A stretch of DNA of 36,086 nucleotides from Janthinobacterium sp. UMAB-56 (lineage in GTDB: Bacteria > Pseudomonadota > Gammaproteobacteria > Burkholderiales > Burkholderiaceae_D): the NCBI RefSeq assembly GCF_900095265.1, contig NZ_LT607657.1:161268-197353 (forward strand). The letters run 5' to 3'. A program made the translations under genes and the position numbers. Below are positions 7,357 through 15,551 of this stretch, piece after piece. Below the pieces are notes generated by a model. That model did no database searches. It saw only the letters and a list, made by a program, of their open reading frames with translations, and was not told the DNA's origin. Positions within the stretch are counted from its first letter, which is position 1; each line of letters starts with the position of its first letter.

Positions 7357-8349
7357 ATGACCATACCACTCGCGCAACAGCAGTTTGATTTGTATCCCTC
7401 CAGCAACGCAGAAGCGACCAGTGTCACTCCCGCCACGATAGCCGAGATCAGCAGCGGCCTGTTGGCGCGCGCGGCCTGGACCTCGCCCAAGTACCTGTAC
7501 GACGCGCTGGGCTCGAAACTGTTCGAAGCCATCTGCGCCTTGCCCGAGTACTATCCCACGCGCACTGAGGCGGCCATCTTTGCCCGCTACGGTGCCGAGA
7601 TCGCGCACGCTGTCGGGCCGGGCAGCACCCTGATCGACCTGGGCGCCGGCAATTGTGCCAAGGCCGCCAGCTTGTTCCCCTTGCTGCACCCGGCCCAGTA
7701 TGTGGCCGTGGATATTTCCTACGACTTCCTCAGTGAATCGTTGAGCCGGCTGCAGCAGCGCTTTCCGCACATCGAGATGACGGGGCTGGGCCTGGATTTT
7801 TCCAGCCGCCTCGACTTGCCCGACAGCGTGCGCGAGGAGCGGCGCCTGTTCTTTTATCCCGGCTCGTCCATCGGCAATTTTGCGCCCGAGCAAGCCATCG
7901 CCTTCCTGCGCCGCCTGCGCGCGAATGCCGATGGCGATGGCGGGCTGCTGATCGGAGTCGACCTGATCAAGGATGACGCCATCCTCGACGCCGCCTATGA
8001 CGACGCGCTGGGCGTCACTGCCGCCTTCAACCTGAACATGCTGCGCCACGTGAACGGGCTGATCGGTGCCGACTTCGATGTGCGCGCGTGGCAACACCAC
8101 GGCTTTTTCAATGCCGACGAGGGCCGTGTCGAGATGCACCTGGAAGCGCGCAGCGAGCAAGTTGTCCATTGGAAAGGTGGTCAGCGGCGCTTCGCGAAAG
8201 GCGAGCGCATCCATACGGAAGACAGCTATAAATACACGCGCGCAAGCTTCGTCGGCTTGCTGGAGCAGGCCGGGTTTTCCACCGTGCAAGTCTGGACGGA
8301 CCCGCAGCAGTGGTTTGCCGTCATTTATGCGCGCGTGATCCGGGATTAA
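7357..8349 (+). CDS. egtD: L-histidine N-alpha-methyltransferase EgtD
   Basis: 330 residues from ATG 7357; the frame also opens at TTG 7351, two codons earlier. EgtD trimethylates histidine with three SAM to give hercynine, the first step of ergothioneine synthesis. Seen motifs are LPEYYPTRTE (substrate/cofactor pocket), LIDLGAGNCAKA (SAM-binding glycine-rich loop), YVAVDISYDFL, LFFYPGSSIGNF, and NLNMLRHVN with the HTEDSYKY segment near the C-terminus. All are characteristic of the DUF2260/EgtD family. The gene is followed after 11 bp by egtB, so the two form an operon. EgtA, EgtC and EgtE are absent here, as is usual outside Actinobacteria. No strong ribosome binding site precedes the start. 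Confidence 0.95.
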   Translation: MTIPLAQQQFDLYPSSNAEATSVTPATIAEISSGLLARAAWTSPKYLYDALGSKLFEAICALPEYYPTRTEAAIFARYGAEIAHAVGPGSTLIDLGAGNCAKAASLFPLLHPAQYVAVDISYDFLSESLSRLQQRFPHIEMTGLGLDFSSRLDLPDSVREERRLFFYPGSSIGNFAPEQAIAFLRRLRANADGDGGLLIGVDLIKDDAILDAAYDDALGVTAAFNLNMLRHVNGLIGADFDVRAWQHHGFFNADEGRVEMHLEARSEQVVHWKGGQRRFAKGERIHTEDSYKYTRASFVGLLEQAGFSTVQVWTDPQQWFAVIYARVIRD

Positions 8350-8360
8350 GAAGGGAAAAG

Positions 8361-9608
8361 ATGCTGATCGACCATTACAACAAGGTGCGCCAGCACTCGC
8401 TGCGGCTGGCCGAACCTCTGTCCGACGAGGATTGCGGTGCCCAATCGATGCCGGACGCCAGTCCCGTGAAATGGCACCTCGCGCATACGACGTGGTTTTT
8501 CGAAACGTTTATTCTGGAAAGCATGGAAGCGGCGTTCGCGCCATTTCACCCCGCCTTCCGCGTGCTGTTCAATTCCTATTACAACGGCGTGGGCGAGAAG
8601 CATCCGCGCGCACAGCGGGGCTTGCTGACGCGGCCCGGCATGGCCCAGGTGCGCGCTTACCGGATGGATGTCGATGCGCGTATCGCCCGCCTGCTGACGG
8701 GAGAACTGGTGCGTGCCGAGCGCGAACGGCTGAGCATGCTGCTGGCGCTGGGGCTGGAACACGAGCAGCAGCACCAGGAATTGCTGTTGACGGACGTGAA
8801 ACACCTGCTGGCGCAGAGCGCGCTGTTTCCCGCTTACCTCGATACTGCTCACCTGGGCAGCGCGGTTGCGCCAGCGCCAGCACCCGCCCAGCCTGCGACC
8901 TGGCTCGCCTTCGACGGTGGCCTGGCGCAGATTGGCCATGCGGGCGACGGTTTTTGCTTTGACAATGAATTGCCGCGCCATCCGCAATACGTGGCGCCGT
9001 TCGAACTGGCCAGCGCGCTGGTGACGAATGGCGAATTTCTCGCTTTCATCGAGGCGGGCGGCTACCGCACGGCGCACTGGTGGCTGGCCGAAGGCTGGGA
9101 CTGGGTACGCAGCCAGCATCTGGCATGCCCGCTGTACTGGCAGCGCGACGAGGCGGGGCACTGGCAGGAATTCACCTTATCAGGCTTGCGTCCGCTCGAC
9201 CTGCAGGCGCCGGCCACGCATTTGTCTTTGTTCGAGGCGGACGCCTACGCGCACTGGGCTGGCGCGCGCCTGCCGACGGAAGCCGAGTGGGAAGTGGCGG
9301 CGCACGGTGTCGCCGTGGAAGTGGCACAGTTGCATCCGGCCCCTGCCGCCTTGGGCGCGGGGCTGCGGCAAATGTTCGGCCATTGCTGGCAGTGGACCAG
9401 CAGCAGCTATGCGCCATATCCCGGGTACCGCACGGCGCCCGGGGCGCTGGGCGAATACAACGGCAAGTTCATGCTGAACCAGTATGTGCTGCGCGGCTCT
9501 TCGTGCGCCACGCCGGCCGGCCATACGCGGGCCAGCTACCGCAATTTTTTCCCGGCCGGCGCGCGCTGGCAATTTTCCGGCATCCGCCTGGCGCGCCAGG
9601 TGGAATAA
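8361..9608 (+). CDS. egtB: Ergothioneine biosynthesis sulfoxide synthase EgtB
   Basis: 415 residues from ATG 8361, preceded by AAGGGAAAAG. EgtB is a non-heme iron enzyme that uses oxygen to join hercynine to a thiol donor, forming the sulfoxide intermediate. The N-terminal DinB-like domain shows KWHLAHTTWFFETF (His42) and EHEQQHQELL (His134, His138). His42, His134 and His138 fit the three-histidine iron site known for the family. The C-terminal half (from about residue 190) is an FGE-sulfatase domain with LPTEAEWEVAA, a WQWTSSSYAPYPGY segment, KFMLNQYVLRGSSCATP and YRNFFP. Whether the donor is gamma-glutamylcysteine or cysteine cannot be read from the sequence. It ends 1 bp from the convergent chemotaxis gene, so no terminator lies between them. 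Confidence 0.95.
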   Translation: MLIDHYNKVRQHSLRLAEPLSDEDCGAQSMPDASPVKWHLAHTTWFFETFILESMEAAFAPFHPAFRVLFNSYYNGVGEKHPRAQRGLLTRPGMAQVRAYRMDVDARIARLLTGELVRAERERLSMLLALGLEHEQQHQELLLTDVKHLLAQSALFPAYLDTAHLGSAVAPAPAPAQPATWLAFDGGLAQIGHAGDGFCFDNELPRHPQYVAPFELASALVTNGEFLAFIEAGGYRTAHWWLAEGWDWVRSQHLACPLYWQRDEAGHWQEFTLSGLRPLDLQAPATHLSLFEADAYAHWAGARLPTEAEWEVAAHGVAVEVAQLHPAPAALGAGLRQMFGHCWQWTSSSYAPYPGYRTAPGALGEYNGKFMLNQYVLRGSSCATPAGHTRASYRNFFPAGARWQFSGIRLARQVE

Positions 9609-9609
9609 C

Positions 9610-11214
9610 TTAGGGCAGGCGCGGGACGTCGGGCGCCTCGGCGCGGGGCGCCGCCTTGGCGACGGCGTTGTGTTCCAGCTTGAACTGGCTGACGAGGGTT
9701 TCCAGTTCGCCCGCCTGTGCATGCATGGCCGCCGCAGCTGCAGCCGCTTCCTCGACCAGGGCCGCGTTTTGCTGCGTCGTCTGATCCATCTGCATGATGG
9801 CGGCATTGATCTGTTCGATGCCTTCGCTTTGCTCGTGGTTGGCGACGCTGATTTCACCGACGATGGCGCTGACCCGGCCCACACTGGCCACCACTTCCTC
9901 CATCGTGGAGCCCGCCTGGCTGACCAGTTGCGCGCCCTGGCCCACGCGGGCGACGGAGTCGGCGATCAGTTCCTTGATCTCCTTGGCGGCGGCTGCCGAG
10001 CGCTGCGCCAGGTTGCGCACTTCGGACGCCACCACGGCAAAGCCACGGCCTTGCTCGCCGGCTCTAGCCGCCTCCACGGCCGCGTTCAAGGCCAGGATAT
10101 TCGTCTGGAAGGCGATGCCGTCGATGACGGCGATGATGTCGACAATTTTGCGCGAGGACGCATTGATGGCATCCATGGTGTCGATCACTTCAACCATGGC
10201 CGAGCCGCCGCGCTGCGCGACTGCCGACGCCGAACGGGCCAGGCTGTCGGCCTGGCGTGCGTTGTCGCTGTTGCTGCGCACGGTGCCTGTCAGTTCGATC
10301 ATCGACGATGCCGTCTCTTCCAGTGCGCTGGCCTGGGCTTCCGTGCGCGCCGACAGGTCGGCATTGCCGCTGGCGATCTGGCTCGACGCCACCGCTATCG
10401 TGCCCGTGCCGCCGCGCACTTGTCCCACCAGGGTGGCCAGGTTGGTATTCATGTCGCGCAGGGCCTGCAGCAACTGGCCCATTTCATCCTTGCCATCGGC
10501 CACGATTCTACTGCTCAGGTCGCCTGCGGCTACGGCTTGCGCCACGCGCAAGGCATACGCGATCGGCGTGGTGATCGAGCGCGTGACCCGCCAGGCAAAG
10601 AGCACGCCCAGCAGCAGCGCGGCCGTGCCCAGGCTGGCCATCAGCACATTCGCTGCGGAAATATTCTGCCGGATTTGCTGGCCGCCATGCACGACCACTT
10701 CGCGCTGCAATTCATTCAGGCGGTTCACCGTTGTTTGCAACTGATTCAGTGCGGGCAGGGTATCGTCGCGCACGTGCATGGCCGCTTCTGCACGCTGTCC
10801 CGCCACCAGCAGCTTGTCGGCCTGGCTGAACGAGACGACATAGGCCTTGCGCTGCTGCTTCAGGGTAGCCAGCAGTTCCTTGCCTTCAGGCAGCACGATC
10901 AGGCGCTCGAGGATGGCCAGCGCATCGCCGATAGTGGCCTTGTTGGCATCGATTTCACCGTGGATGGCGTTGGCGCGGGCCGGATCTTCATGGATGAACA
11001 GTTCCAGCACCAGCGCCGCGTTCGATCGCGTGGTGCTGCGGATGGTGGCGATGGCGTCGGCCTTGGCCCAGTCTTTCTCGATGATGGCTTCGCTGAGCGC
11101 ACCGATCTTATCCAGCCGTAACAGGCCCGTGCCCACCAGTACCGCCATCAGCAGCAGCACCACGCAAAAACCGGCACCCAGGCGCGCGCCTATCTTCATG
11201 TCCTTCAATTTCAT
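9610..11214 (-). CDS. Methyl-accepting chemotaxis protein
   Basis: 534 residues from ATG 11214, behind GAGGGA; the in-frame extension to 11265 looks non-coding. The order is TM1 (about 12-30), a periplasmic four-helix-bundle sensor (about 31-183), TM2 (about 184-207), HAMP (about 208-260), then the methyl-accepting domain. The signalling tip is intact and includes AFQTNILALNAAVEAARAGE and GRGFAVVASEVRNLAQRS. The sensor resembles 4HB_MCP (Tsr/Tar-like) without an obvious ligand motif. The C-terminus ends in an Ala/Pro-rich tail without the NWETF pentapeptide that tethers CheR/CheB, so methylation may depend on other receptors. The ligand is unknown. It is monocistronic, with the leuA terminator upstream. 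Confidence 0.93.
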   Translation of the reverse strand: MKLKDMKIGARLGAGFCVVLLLMAVLVGTGLLRLDKIGALSEAIIEKDWAKADAIATIRSTTRSNAALVLELFIHEDPARANAIHGEIDANKATIGDALAILERLIVLPEGKELLATLKQQRKAYVVSFSQADKLLVAGQRAEAAMHVRDDTLPALNQLQTTVNRLNELQREVVVHGGQQIRQNISAANVLMASLGTAALLLGVLFAWRVTRSITTPIAYALRVAQAVAAGDLSSRIVADGKDEMGQLLQALRDMNTNLATLVGQVRGGTGTIAVASSQIASGNADLSARTEAQASALEETASSMIELTGTVRSNSDNARQADSLARSASAVAQRGGSAMVEVIDTMDAINASSRKIVDIIAVIDGIAFQTNILALNAAVEAARAGEQGRGFAVVASEVRNLAQRSAAAAKEIKELIADSVARVGQGAQLVSQAGSTMEEVVASVGRVSAIVGEISVANHEQSEGIEQINAAIMQMDQTTQQNAALVEEAAAAAAAMHAQAGELETLVSQFKLEHNAVAKAAPRAEAPDVPRLP

Positions 11215-11267
11215 ACTGATTCCCTCGGTAGCTAATAATCTGTCCCCGGTGGTCTTGTTATGCATCG

Positions 11268-11296
11268 ATTATACGGTCGGCGATACCTGATTTGCA
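11268..11296 (-). promoter_or_regulatory. Putative promoter of the chemotaxis receptor gene
   Basis: On the minus strand TGCAAA (11291-11296) and a perfect TATAAT (11268-11273) are separated by 17 bp, about 55 bp before the ATG. A GCCGA lies in the spacer, but a full sigma28 flagellar promoter was not found. Confidence 0.45.
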
Positions 11297-11319
11297 CTAC
11301 TAATTGCCGTGTAGAAATG

Positions 11320-11355
11320 AAAAAGCGGCACGGCGATCAAGCCGTACCGCTTTTT
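11320..11355 (-). terminator. Terminator of leuA
   Basis: AAAAAGCGGCACGGC (11320-11334) and GCCGTACCGCTTTTT (11341-11355) pair with one mismatch around GATCAA, and T-runs occur in both directions. It lies about 28 bp after the leuA stop. Confidence 0.85.
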
Positions 11356-11382
11356 CTCCCCAGGGAGCCCGCCGAAAAGTGC

Positions 11383-13089
11383 TTAGGCGGCGCTGGCGGC
11401 CACGTCGGCCGCTATCGTTTTTTCCGCTTCCGTTTGCCCGATGCGGCGGTTCACTGCCGACAGCACGGCCTTGAACGAAGCGGTGACGATATTGCTGTCG
11501 ATGGCGGCGCCGAACAGGGTTGGGCCGTTATCGAGGCGCAATTCCACGTAGCAAGCCGCTTGCGCGTTGGCGCCGGAGCCGATCGAGTGCTCATGGTAAT
11601 CCATCAGCTTGATATCGAGACCGAGCGCATTGACGAAGGCATCGATGGGACCATTGCCGCCGCCTTGCAGGGCCAATGGCGTCTGGCGGTGCGACAGGCT
11701 GATGTCGATTTGCACGGATTCATCGCTGCTCGTGTCTTCCACCATGCGGTGCGCAGCGTAGGCGTATGGCGCCGTCTGCTCCAGGTATTCTTTCTGGAAG
11801 ATCGCATGGATATCTTGCGCGGCGATTTCGCGACCCGTGGCATCGGCCACGGCTTGCACGGCGCGCGAGAATTCGATCTGCAGGCGGCGCGGCAAGACCA
11901 GTCCATATTCCTGTTCCAGCAAATACGCCATGCCGCCCTTGCCGGACTGGCTGTTGACGCGGATCACGGCATCGTAGCTGCGGCCCAGGTCAGCCGGGTC
12001 GATGGGCAAGTACGGCACTTCCCAGATACTGTCTGGTTGTTGCTTGGCAAAACCTTTCTTGATCGCATCCTGGTGCGAGCCGGAGAAGGCCGTAAATACC
12101 AGGTCGCCCGCATACGGGTGGCGCGGGTGGACGGGCAACTGGTTGCACTCTTCCACGCATTTGCGCACGGTATCGATGTCGGAGAAGTCCAGGCCCGGGT
12201 GCACGCCCTGCGTGTACAAATTCATCGCCAGGGTCACCAGGTCGACGTTGCCGGTGCGCTCGCCATTGCCGAACAAACAGCCTTCCACGCGGTCGGCGCC
12301 CGCCATCACGGCCAGCTCGGCCGATGCGACGGCCGTGCCGCGGTCGTTATGCGGGTGTACGCTGATGATGATGGAATCGCGGCGCGCCAGTTTGCGCGAC
12401 ATCCATTCGATCTGGTCCGCATACACGTTGGGCGTGCTGCATTCGACGGTCGACGGCAGGTTGATGATCATCTTGTTGGCCGGCGTCGGCTTCCAGATGG
12501 CGCTGACGGCGTCGCAGATATGCTTGGAGAAATCGAGCTCGGTGGTGGAGAACGATTCCGGCGTGTATTCAAAGCCCCATTCCGTTTCCGGATGCTGCGC
12601 CACCAGCTGTTTTACCAGGGTGGTGCCGGTGGTGGCGATCTGCGTGATCTCCTCGCGCGACATGCCGAACACGACCTTGCGGAACACGGGCGCCACGGAG
12701 TTGTACAGGTGCACGATGGCGCGCTTGGCGCCGACCACCGATTCCACCGTGCGGCGTATCAATTCTTCGCGCGACTGGGTCAGCACGATGATGGTGACGT
12801 CGTCCGGGATGCGGCCTTCATCGACGAGTTTGCGCACGAAGTCGAAATCCGTCTGCGATGCCGAGGGGAAACCCACTTCGATTTCCTTCAGGCCGATGGC
12901 GATCAGCATCTCGAAGAACCGCAGTTTCTTTTCCGCGCTCATCGGCTCGATCAGGGACTGGTTGCCGTCGCGCAAGTCAGTGCTCATCCAGATCGGCGGT
13001 TTGCTGATGATCTGGTTCGGCCATTGACGGTCGGTCAATTTGACGGGAGGAAAGGCACGGTATTTGGAAGCTGGGTTTTGCAACATCAT
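11383..13089 (-). CDS. leuA: 2-isopropylmalate synthase LeuA (long form)
   Basis: 568-569 residues; the start is the first of two adjacent ATGs (13089), with AGGAG nine bases upstream. The enzyme condenses acetyl-CoA with 2-oxoisovalerate, the committed step to leucine. The catalytic TIM barrel shows [16 protein letters not shown] (metal/substrate Asp), [15 protein letters not shown], the metal-ligand HPHNDRGTA and [16 protein letters not shown]. The C-terminal ~130 residues form the LeuA dimer/regulatory domain, where leucine feedback normally acts; [16 protein letters not shown] is part of it. Length and motifs fit the longer yeast/actinobacterial type (TIGR00970) rather than the shorter E. 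coli type. It appears monocistronic, with a leader peptide and a large inverted repeat upstream. The in-frame extension to 13197 runs through that repeat and is unlikely to be translated as part of LeuA. Confidence 0.96.
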   Translation of the reverse strand: MMLQNPASKYRAFPPVKLTDRQWPNQIISKPPIWMSTDLRDGNQSLIEPMSAEKKLRFFEMLIAIGLKEIEVGFPSASQTDFDFVRKLVDEGRIPDDVTIIVLTQSREELIRRTVESVVGAKRAIVHLYNSVAPVFRKVVFGMSREEITQIATTGTTLVKQLVAQHPETEWGFEYTPESFSTTELDFSKHICDAVSAIWKPTPANKMIINLPSTVECSTPNVYADQIEWMSRKLARRDSIIISVHPHNDRGTAVASAELAVMAGADRVEGCLFGNGERTGNVDLVTLAMNLYTQGVHPGLDFSDIDTVRKCVEECNQLPVHPRHPYAGDLVFTAFSGSHQDAIKKGFAKQQPDSIWEVPYLPIDPADLGRSYDAVIRVNSQSGKGGMAYLLEQEYGLVLPRRLQIEFSRAVQAVADATGREIAAQDIHAIFQKEYLEQTAPYAYAAHRMVEDTSSDESVQIDISLSHRQTPLALQGGGNGPIDAFVNALGLDIKLMDYHEHSIGSGANAQAACYVELRLDNGPTLFGAAIDSNIVTASFKAVLSAVNRRIGQTEAEKTIAADVAASAA

Positions 13090-13137
13090 GATCGGGTACT
13101 CCTGAAGATAGGGGGGGAATCGATGGTTGTGGCGCAA

Positions 13138-13175
13138 GCTTGCCTGGCGGCCACGCAACACTAGGCCAGGCAAGC
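13138..13175 (-). promoter_or_regulatory. Large inverted repeat in the leuA leader
   Basis: GCTTGCCTGGC (13138-13148) and GCCAGGCAAGC (13165-13175) are perfect 11-bp arms with a 16-nt loop that itself has GGCC at both ends. It starts 48 bp before the leuA ATG and lies between the leader peptide and leuA. No T-run follows, so it is not a standard intrinsic terminator. It may hide the translation start region or act as a pause or Rho-linked element (inference). Confidence 0.55.
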
Positions 13176-13332
13176 GGTCGGTAGTTTTAGCAGGCAAAGC
13201 AGGGCAACGGCGCCAGCGGTGGCGGTCGCGTCAGAAGTTACGGGTGTAGCGGGGGATGGTGCAAACATCATCAAACCTTCCAGGGTTTTTGAAACACGCC
13301 GGCGTGTGGCCAGGCGAAGCAATGCGGCAAAC

Positions 13333-13401
13333 TTATGCGCGTGCTAGGGGTAGTCGCGATAGCGACAGCAGGGAAGGGGATGGATGTTTGAAGGAGGACA
13401 T
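13333..13401 (-). CDS. Putative leucine leader peptide upstream of leuA
   Basis: A 22-codon frame, ATG at 13401 and TAA at 13333-13335, too short for ordinary gene calling. Codons 11-19 encode Leu-Leu-Ser-Leu-Ser-Arg-Leu-Pro-Leu: five leucines in nine codons. Three of these are CTA, a codon almost avoided in the neighbouring genes. This is the classic layout of an attenuation leader, where ribosomes stall on Leu codons when charged tRNA-Leu is scarce. The only good promoter (TTGACA at 13432-13437, TACATT at 13408-13413) would start transcription at or next to the ATG, so the peptide may be translated from a leaderless end. No ribosome binding site is evident, which fits. It lies about 240 bp before leuA. 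Confidence 0.65.
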   Translation of the reverse strand: MSSFKHPSPSLLSLSRLPLARA

Positions 13402-13407
13402 GCACTC

Positions 13408-13437
13408 AATGTAAGGGAAGTTGGGCTGGGCTGTCAA
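13408..13437 (-). promoter_or_regulatory. Putative leuA promoter
   Basis: A perfect -35 TTGACA (minus strand, 13432-13437) and TACATT (13408-13413) are 18 bp apart. The expected start point falls about 7 bases downstream of the -10 box, which is the A of the leader-peptide ATG. Confidence 0.6.
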
Positions 13438-13459
13438 GCGTTTCCGTTTTACCGCTTAT

Positions 13460-13729
13460 TTACAAGTAACGCACGTGCGCCGCCTCGTCCGGCGCATCCT
13501 GCGCCATGCGCGCCAGGATGCGCTGCAGGAGGGCTGCATCGTGGGGCAGGCGTGCGGCGAAGGCTGGCCAGCCGCGCAGCTCCAGCTGTTGCGGCATTTC
13601 CACCAGGCCCGTGATGACGTCCCAGAGAGCGTCCCAGTTCATGCCATAAAAGGAAGGAAAATCCAGCGCGGCGGCCAGCGCCGCATGCAGTTGGCGTGGC
13701 GAGTTGATCTCGCTCAAGTCGATGGTCAC
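13460..13729 (-). CDS. Barstar-family ribonuclease inhibitor
   Basis: 89 residues from a GTG at 13729, with no clear ribosome binding site. FPSFYGMNWDALWDVITGLVE matches the core barstar helix and loop, including the DALWD motif whose Asp blocks the barnase active site. Family members bind guanyl-specific RNases of the barnase type. No barnase-like gene lies in the window, so this may be an orphan inhibitor or control an RNase encoded elsewhere. The gene starts 14 bp after the stop of the hypothetical gene on the same strand, so the two probably share a transcript. Confidence 0.85.
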   Translation of the reverse strand: MTIDLSEINSPRQLHAALAAALDFPSFYGMNWDALWDVITGLVEMPQQLELRGWPAFAARLPHDAALLQRILARMAQDAPDEAAHVRYL

Positions 13730-13743
13730 AAGGGCTAGTTTAT

Positions 13744-14403
13744 TCAGAATATGCCCTTGAGCAGGTTTTGCAGGTTTTCGCGCATGCCGCCTACCACCGT
13801 TTCGTGCTGCGCCAGGATGGCGGGCGCATCCTTGAACGGTGCCGGATCGAGGTACAGACGCGGCAAGTCGGCCACGGCCACGCCGGGTGGGCCGCCGCGC
13901 AGGATTTCGTCTGCGTGTTCCGCAATGGCGGTCACCGCTGCCTGTATGCGCGGCGTCGCTGACGCGGCCAGGCAGGCATCCAGTGCGGCGTCGAGGTTGG
14001 CACGCGCGGGCGCCTGCGGCAGCACGGGCGCGGCGATCTGTTCCAGCGGCGACATGTTGACGGCCGGTTTGCGATACGCACGCAGGGCGTCGAGCGCCAT
14101 CAGCCGGTGCGCGCCGCCGCGCTGCAGCCAGTCAAGGATGCGCGGCCAGGGCGTGCCCAGCAGGGCTGCCGCCACGCCCCAAGCTCCTGCCACTGGCGAG
14201 CCGATATTGGCGTCGATCCAGTCGATGGCGGCCGGGTTGCCCGTGTAGGCCAGCAGGATGGCGTTCGATGAGCGCAGCGTGGGGGCCTGCGTGGCCAGCA
14301 CGCAAGTCAGCCAGGCGAGGGCGCCGTCGCCGTCGCGGTTGGCCAGTTGCTGTGAAAAAGGGGCGCTCAAGGCGCGGCTGTCGGCAAATTGATGTTCTGA
14401 CAT
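13744..14403 (-). CDS. Hypothetical protein, alpha-helical, upstream of barstar
   Basis: 219 residues from ATG 14403. I do not recognise a family. The sequence is Ala/Leu-rich and reads as successive short helices, for example GALAWLTCVLATQAPTLRSS and WGVAAALLGTPWPRILDWLQ. It resembles HEAT-like or other helical repeats, but no repeat unit is clear. No signal peptide, membrane segment or catalytic motif is seen. It probably forms a two-gene unit with barstar. A much longer frame continues upstream to 15537 on this strand but is antisense to the patatin gene and is not part of it. Codon use at third positions is GC-rich and coding-like. Confidence 0.65.
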   Translation of the reverse strand: MSEHQFADSRALSAPFSQQLANRDGDGALAWLTCVLATQAPTLRSSNAILLAYTGNPAAIDWIDANIGSPVAGAWGVAAALLGTPWPRILDWLQRGGAHRLMALDALRAYRKPAVNMSPLEQIAAPVLPQAPARANLDAALDACLAASATPRIQAAVTAIAEHADEILRGGPPGVAVADLPRLYLDPAPFKDAPAILAQHETVVGGMRENLQNLLKGIF

Positions 14404-14580
14404 AGTGGGAGCAAGTAACAAACCAGGCGCCAGTCTAGCATCCGTGTGGTGGCAGAGTCGGCCCGCACGAACATTCTCACGGCAAACATTTAAGACAGGC
14501 TTCAGTGCGGGCGGCCCCGCTTGCGCTACAATCGGCCCTCCTTCGTTTGTCACTGCCGCGCGCGGTTTTCTTTTGCCACT
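14404..14580. other. Divergent intergenic region, hypothetical gene / patatin gene
   Basis: 177 bp without a gene. Probably carries both promoters, but no clear -35/-10 pair or repeat was found. Confidence 0.3.
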
Positions 14581-15492
14581 ATGTTCCCTAAACGCCTGAC
14601 CCTGCTTGCCCTGGCCGCCTTTGCGCTGGCCGGCTGCGACACTCCCGCCCCGAAACCGATCCAGGTGTTGACGCCACCCGAGCCCATCGTCGTACCGCCG
14701 CGCAAGATCAAGATCGGCCTGGCACTGGGCGGCGGCGCGGCGCGCGGCTTCGCGCATATCGGCGTGATCAAGGCGCTCGAATCGCAGGGCATCCACGCCG
14801 ACATCGTCACGGGCACCAGTGCCGGCAGCGTGGTGGGCGCCCTGTATGCGGCGGGCAACAATGGCTTCGCCCTGCAAAAGATGGCGTTTGATATGGACGA
14901 GGCTGCCATTTCCGACTGGGCTTTGCCCCTGTTTGGCAAGTCGTCTGGCGTGCTCAAGGGCGAAGCGCTGCAAAGCTATGTCAACAAAGCGGTGGGGGGC
15001 GTGCCGCTGGAAAAACTCAAGATACCGTTTGGCGTGGTGGCGACCGACCTCAAGAATGGCCAGCCGATCCTTTTTCAGCGCGGCAACACCGGCATGGCCG
15101 TGCGCGCCTCGTCTGCCGTGCCGGGCGTGTTCCAGCCTGTGACGATTGCCGGCCACACCTATGTCGATGGCGGCCTCGTCGCTCCCGTGCCTGTGCGCTT
15201 TGCGCGCGACATGGGCGCCGATTTCATCATCGCCGTGAATATCTCGTCGCAAACGGATACGCAAAAAGCCATCAGCTCGATGGAAGTGCTGATGCAAACC
15301 TTCGCCATCATGGGCCAGCGCATCAACCAGTTTGAACTGAAGGATGCTGACGTGGTCATCCAGCCCAGCCTGGGCACCATGAAGGGCAACGATTTCAACA
15401 GCCGCAACCTGGCCATCCTGGCGGGCGAGCAGGCGACGTTTGCCGTGATGGCGCAGCTCAAGCAAAAGCTGAAAGCAAAACGCGAGCAGTAA
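14581..15492 (+). CDS. Patatin-like phospholipase, predicted lipoprotein (RssA-like)
   Basis: 303 residues from ATG 14581; the frame extends further upstream but the lipoprotein signal fixes the start. Residues 1-18 are a signal sequence ending in the lipobox L16-A17-G18-C19, so the mature protein is anchored by Cys19, probably in the periplasm or outer membrane. Patatin features are intact: oxyanion loop GGGAARG (about 57-63), nucleophile GTSAG with Ser80, and the DGG motif with Asp196. These form the Ser-Asp dyad of lipid acyl hydrolases. Similar proteins hydrolyse phospholipids or lysophospholipids; the natural substrate is unknown. It is probably monocistronic or cotranscribed with the next gene, 59 bp away. 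Confidence 0.9.
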   Translation: MFPKRLTLLALAAFALAGCDTPAPKPIQVLTPPEPIVVPPRKIKIGLALGGGAARGFAHIGVIKALESQGIHADIVTGTSAGSVVGALYAAGNNGFALQKMAFDMDEAAISDWALPLFGKSSGVLKGEALQSYVNKAVGGVPLEKLKIPFGVVATDLKNGQPILFQRGNTGMAVRASSAVPGVFQPVTIAGHTYVDGGLVAPVPVRFARDMGADFIIAVNISSQTDTQKAISSMEVLMQTFAIMGQRINQFELKDADVVIQPSLGTMKGNDFNSRNLAILAGEQATFAVMAQLKQKLKAKREQ

Positions 15493-15551
15493 GCGATAGC
15501 ACCGCCGTACATTTCGTATACAATTTTGCTTCAACATAACAAGGATGCCCC

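Noticed and set aside
11268..11296. Sigma28 flagellar promoter for the chemotaxis receptor
   Set aside because: Only GCCGA of the -10 consensus is found, without the matching -35; a perfect TATAAT explains the start better.
14404..15537. Upstream extension of the hypothetical gene to 597 codons
   Set aside because: It lies antisense to the patatin gene with intact lipobox and catalytic motifs; the start at 14403 is taken instead.
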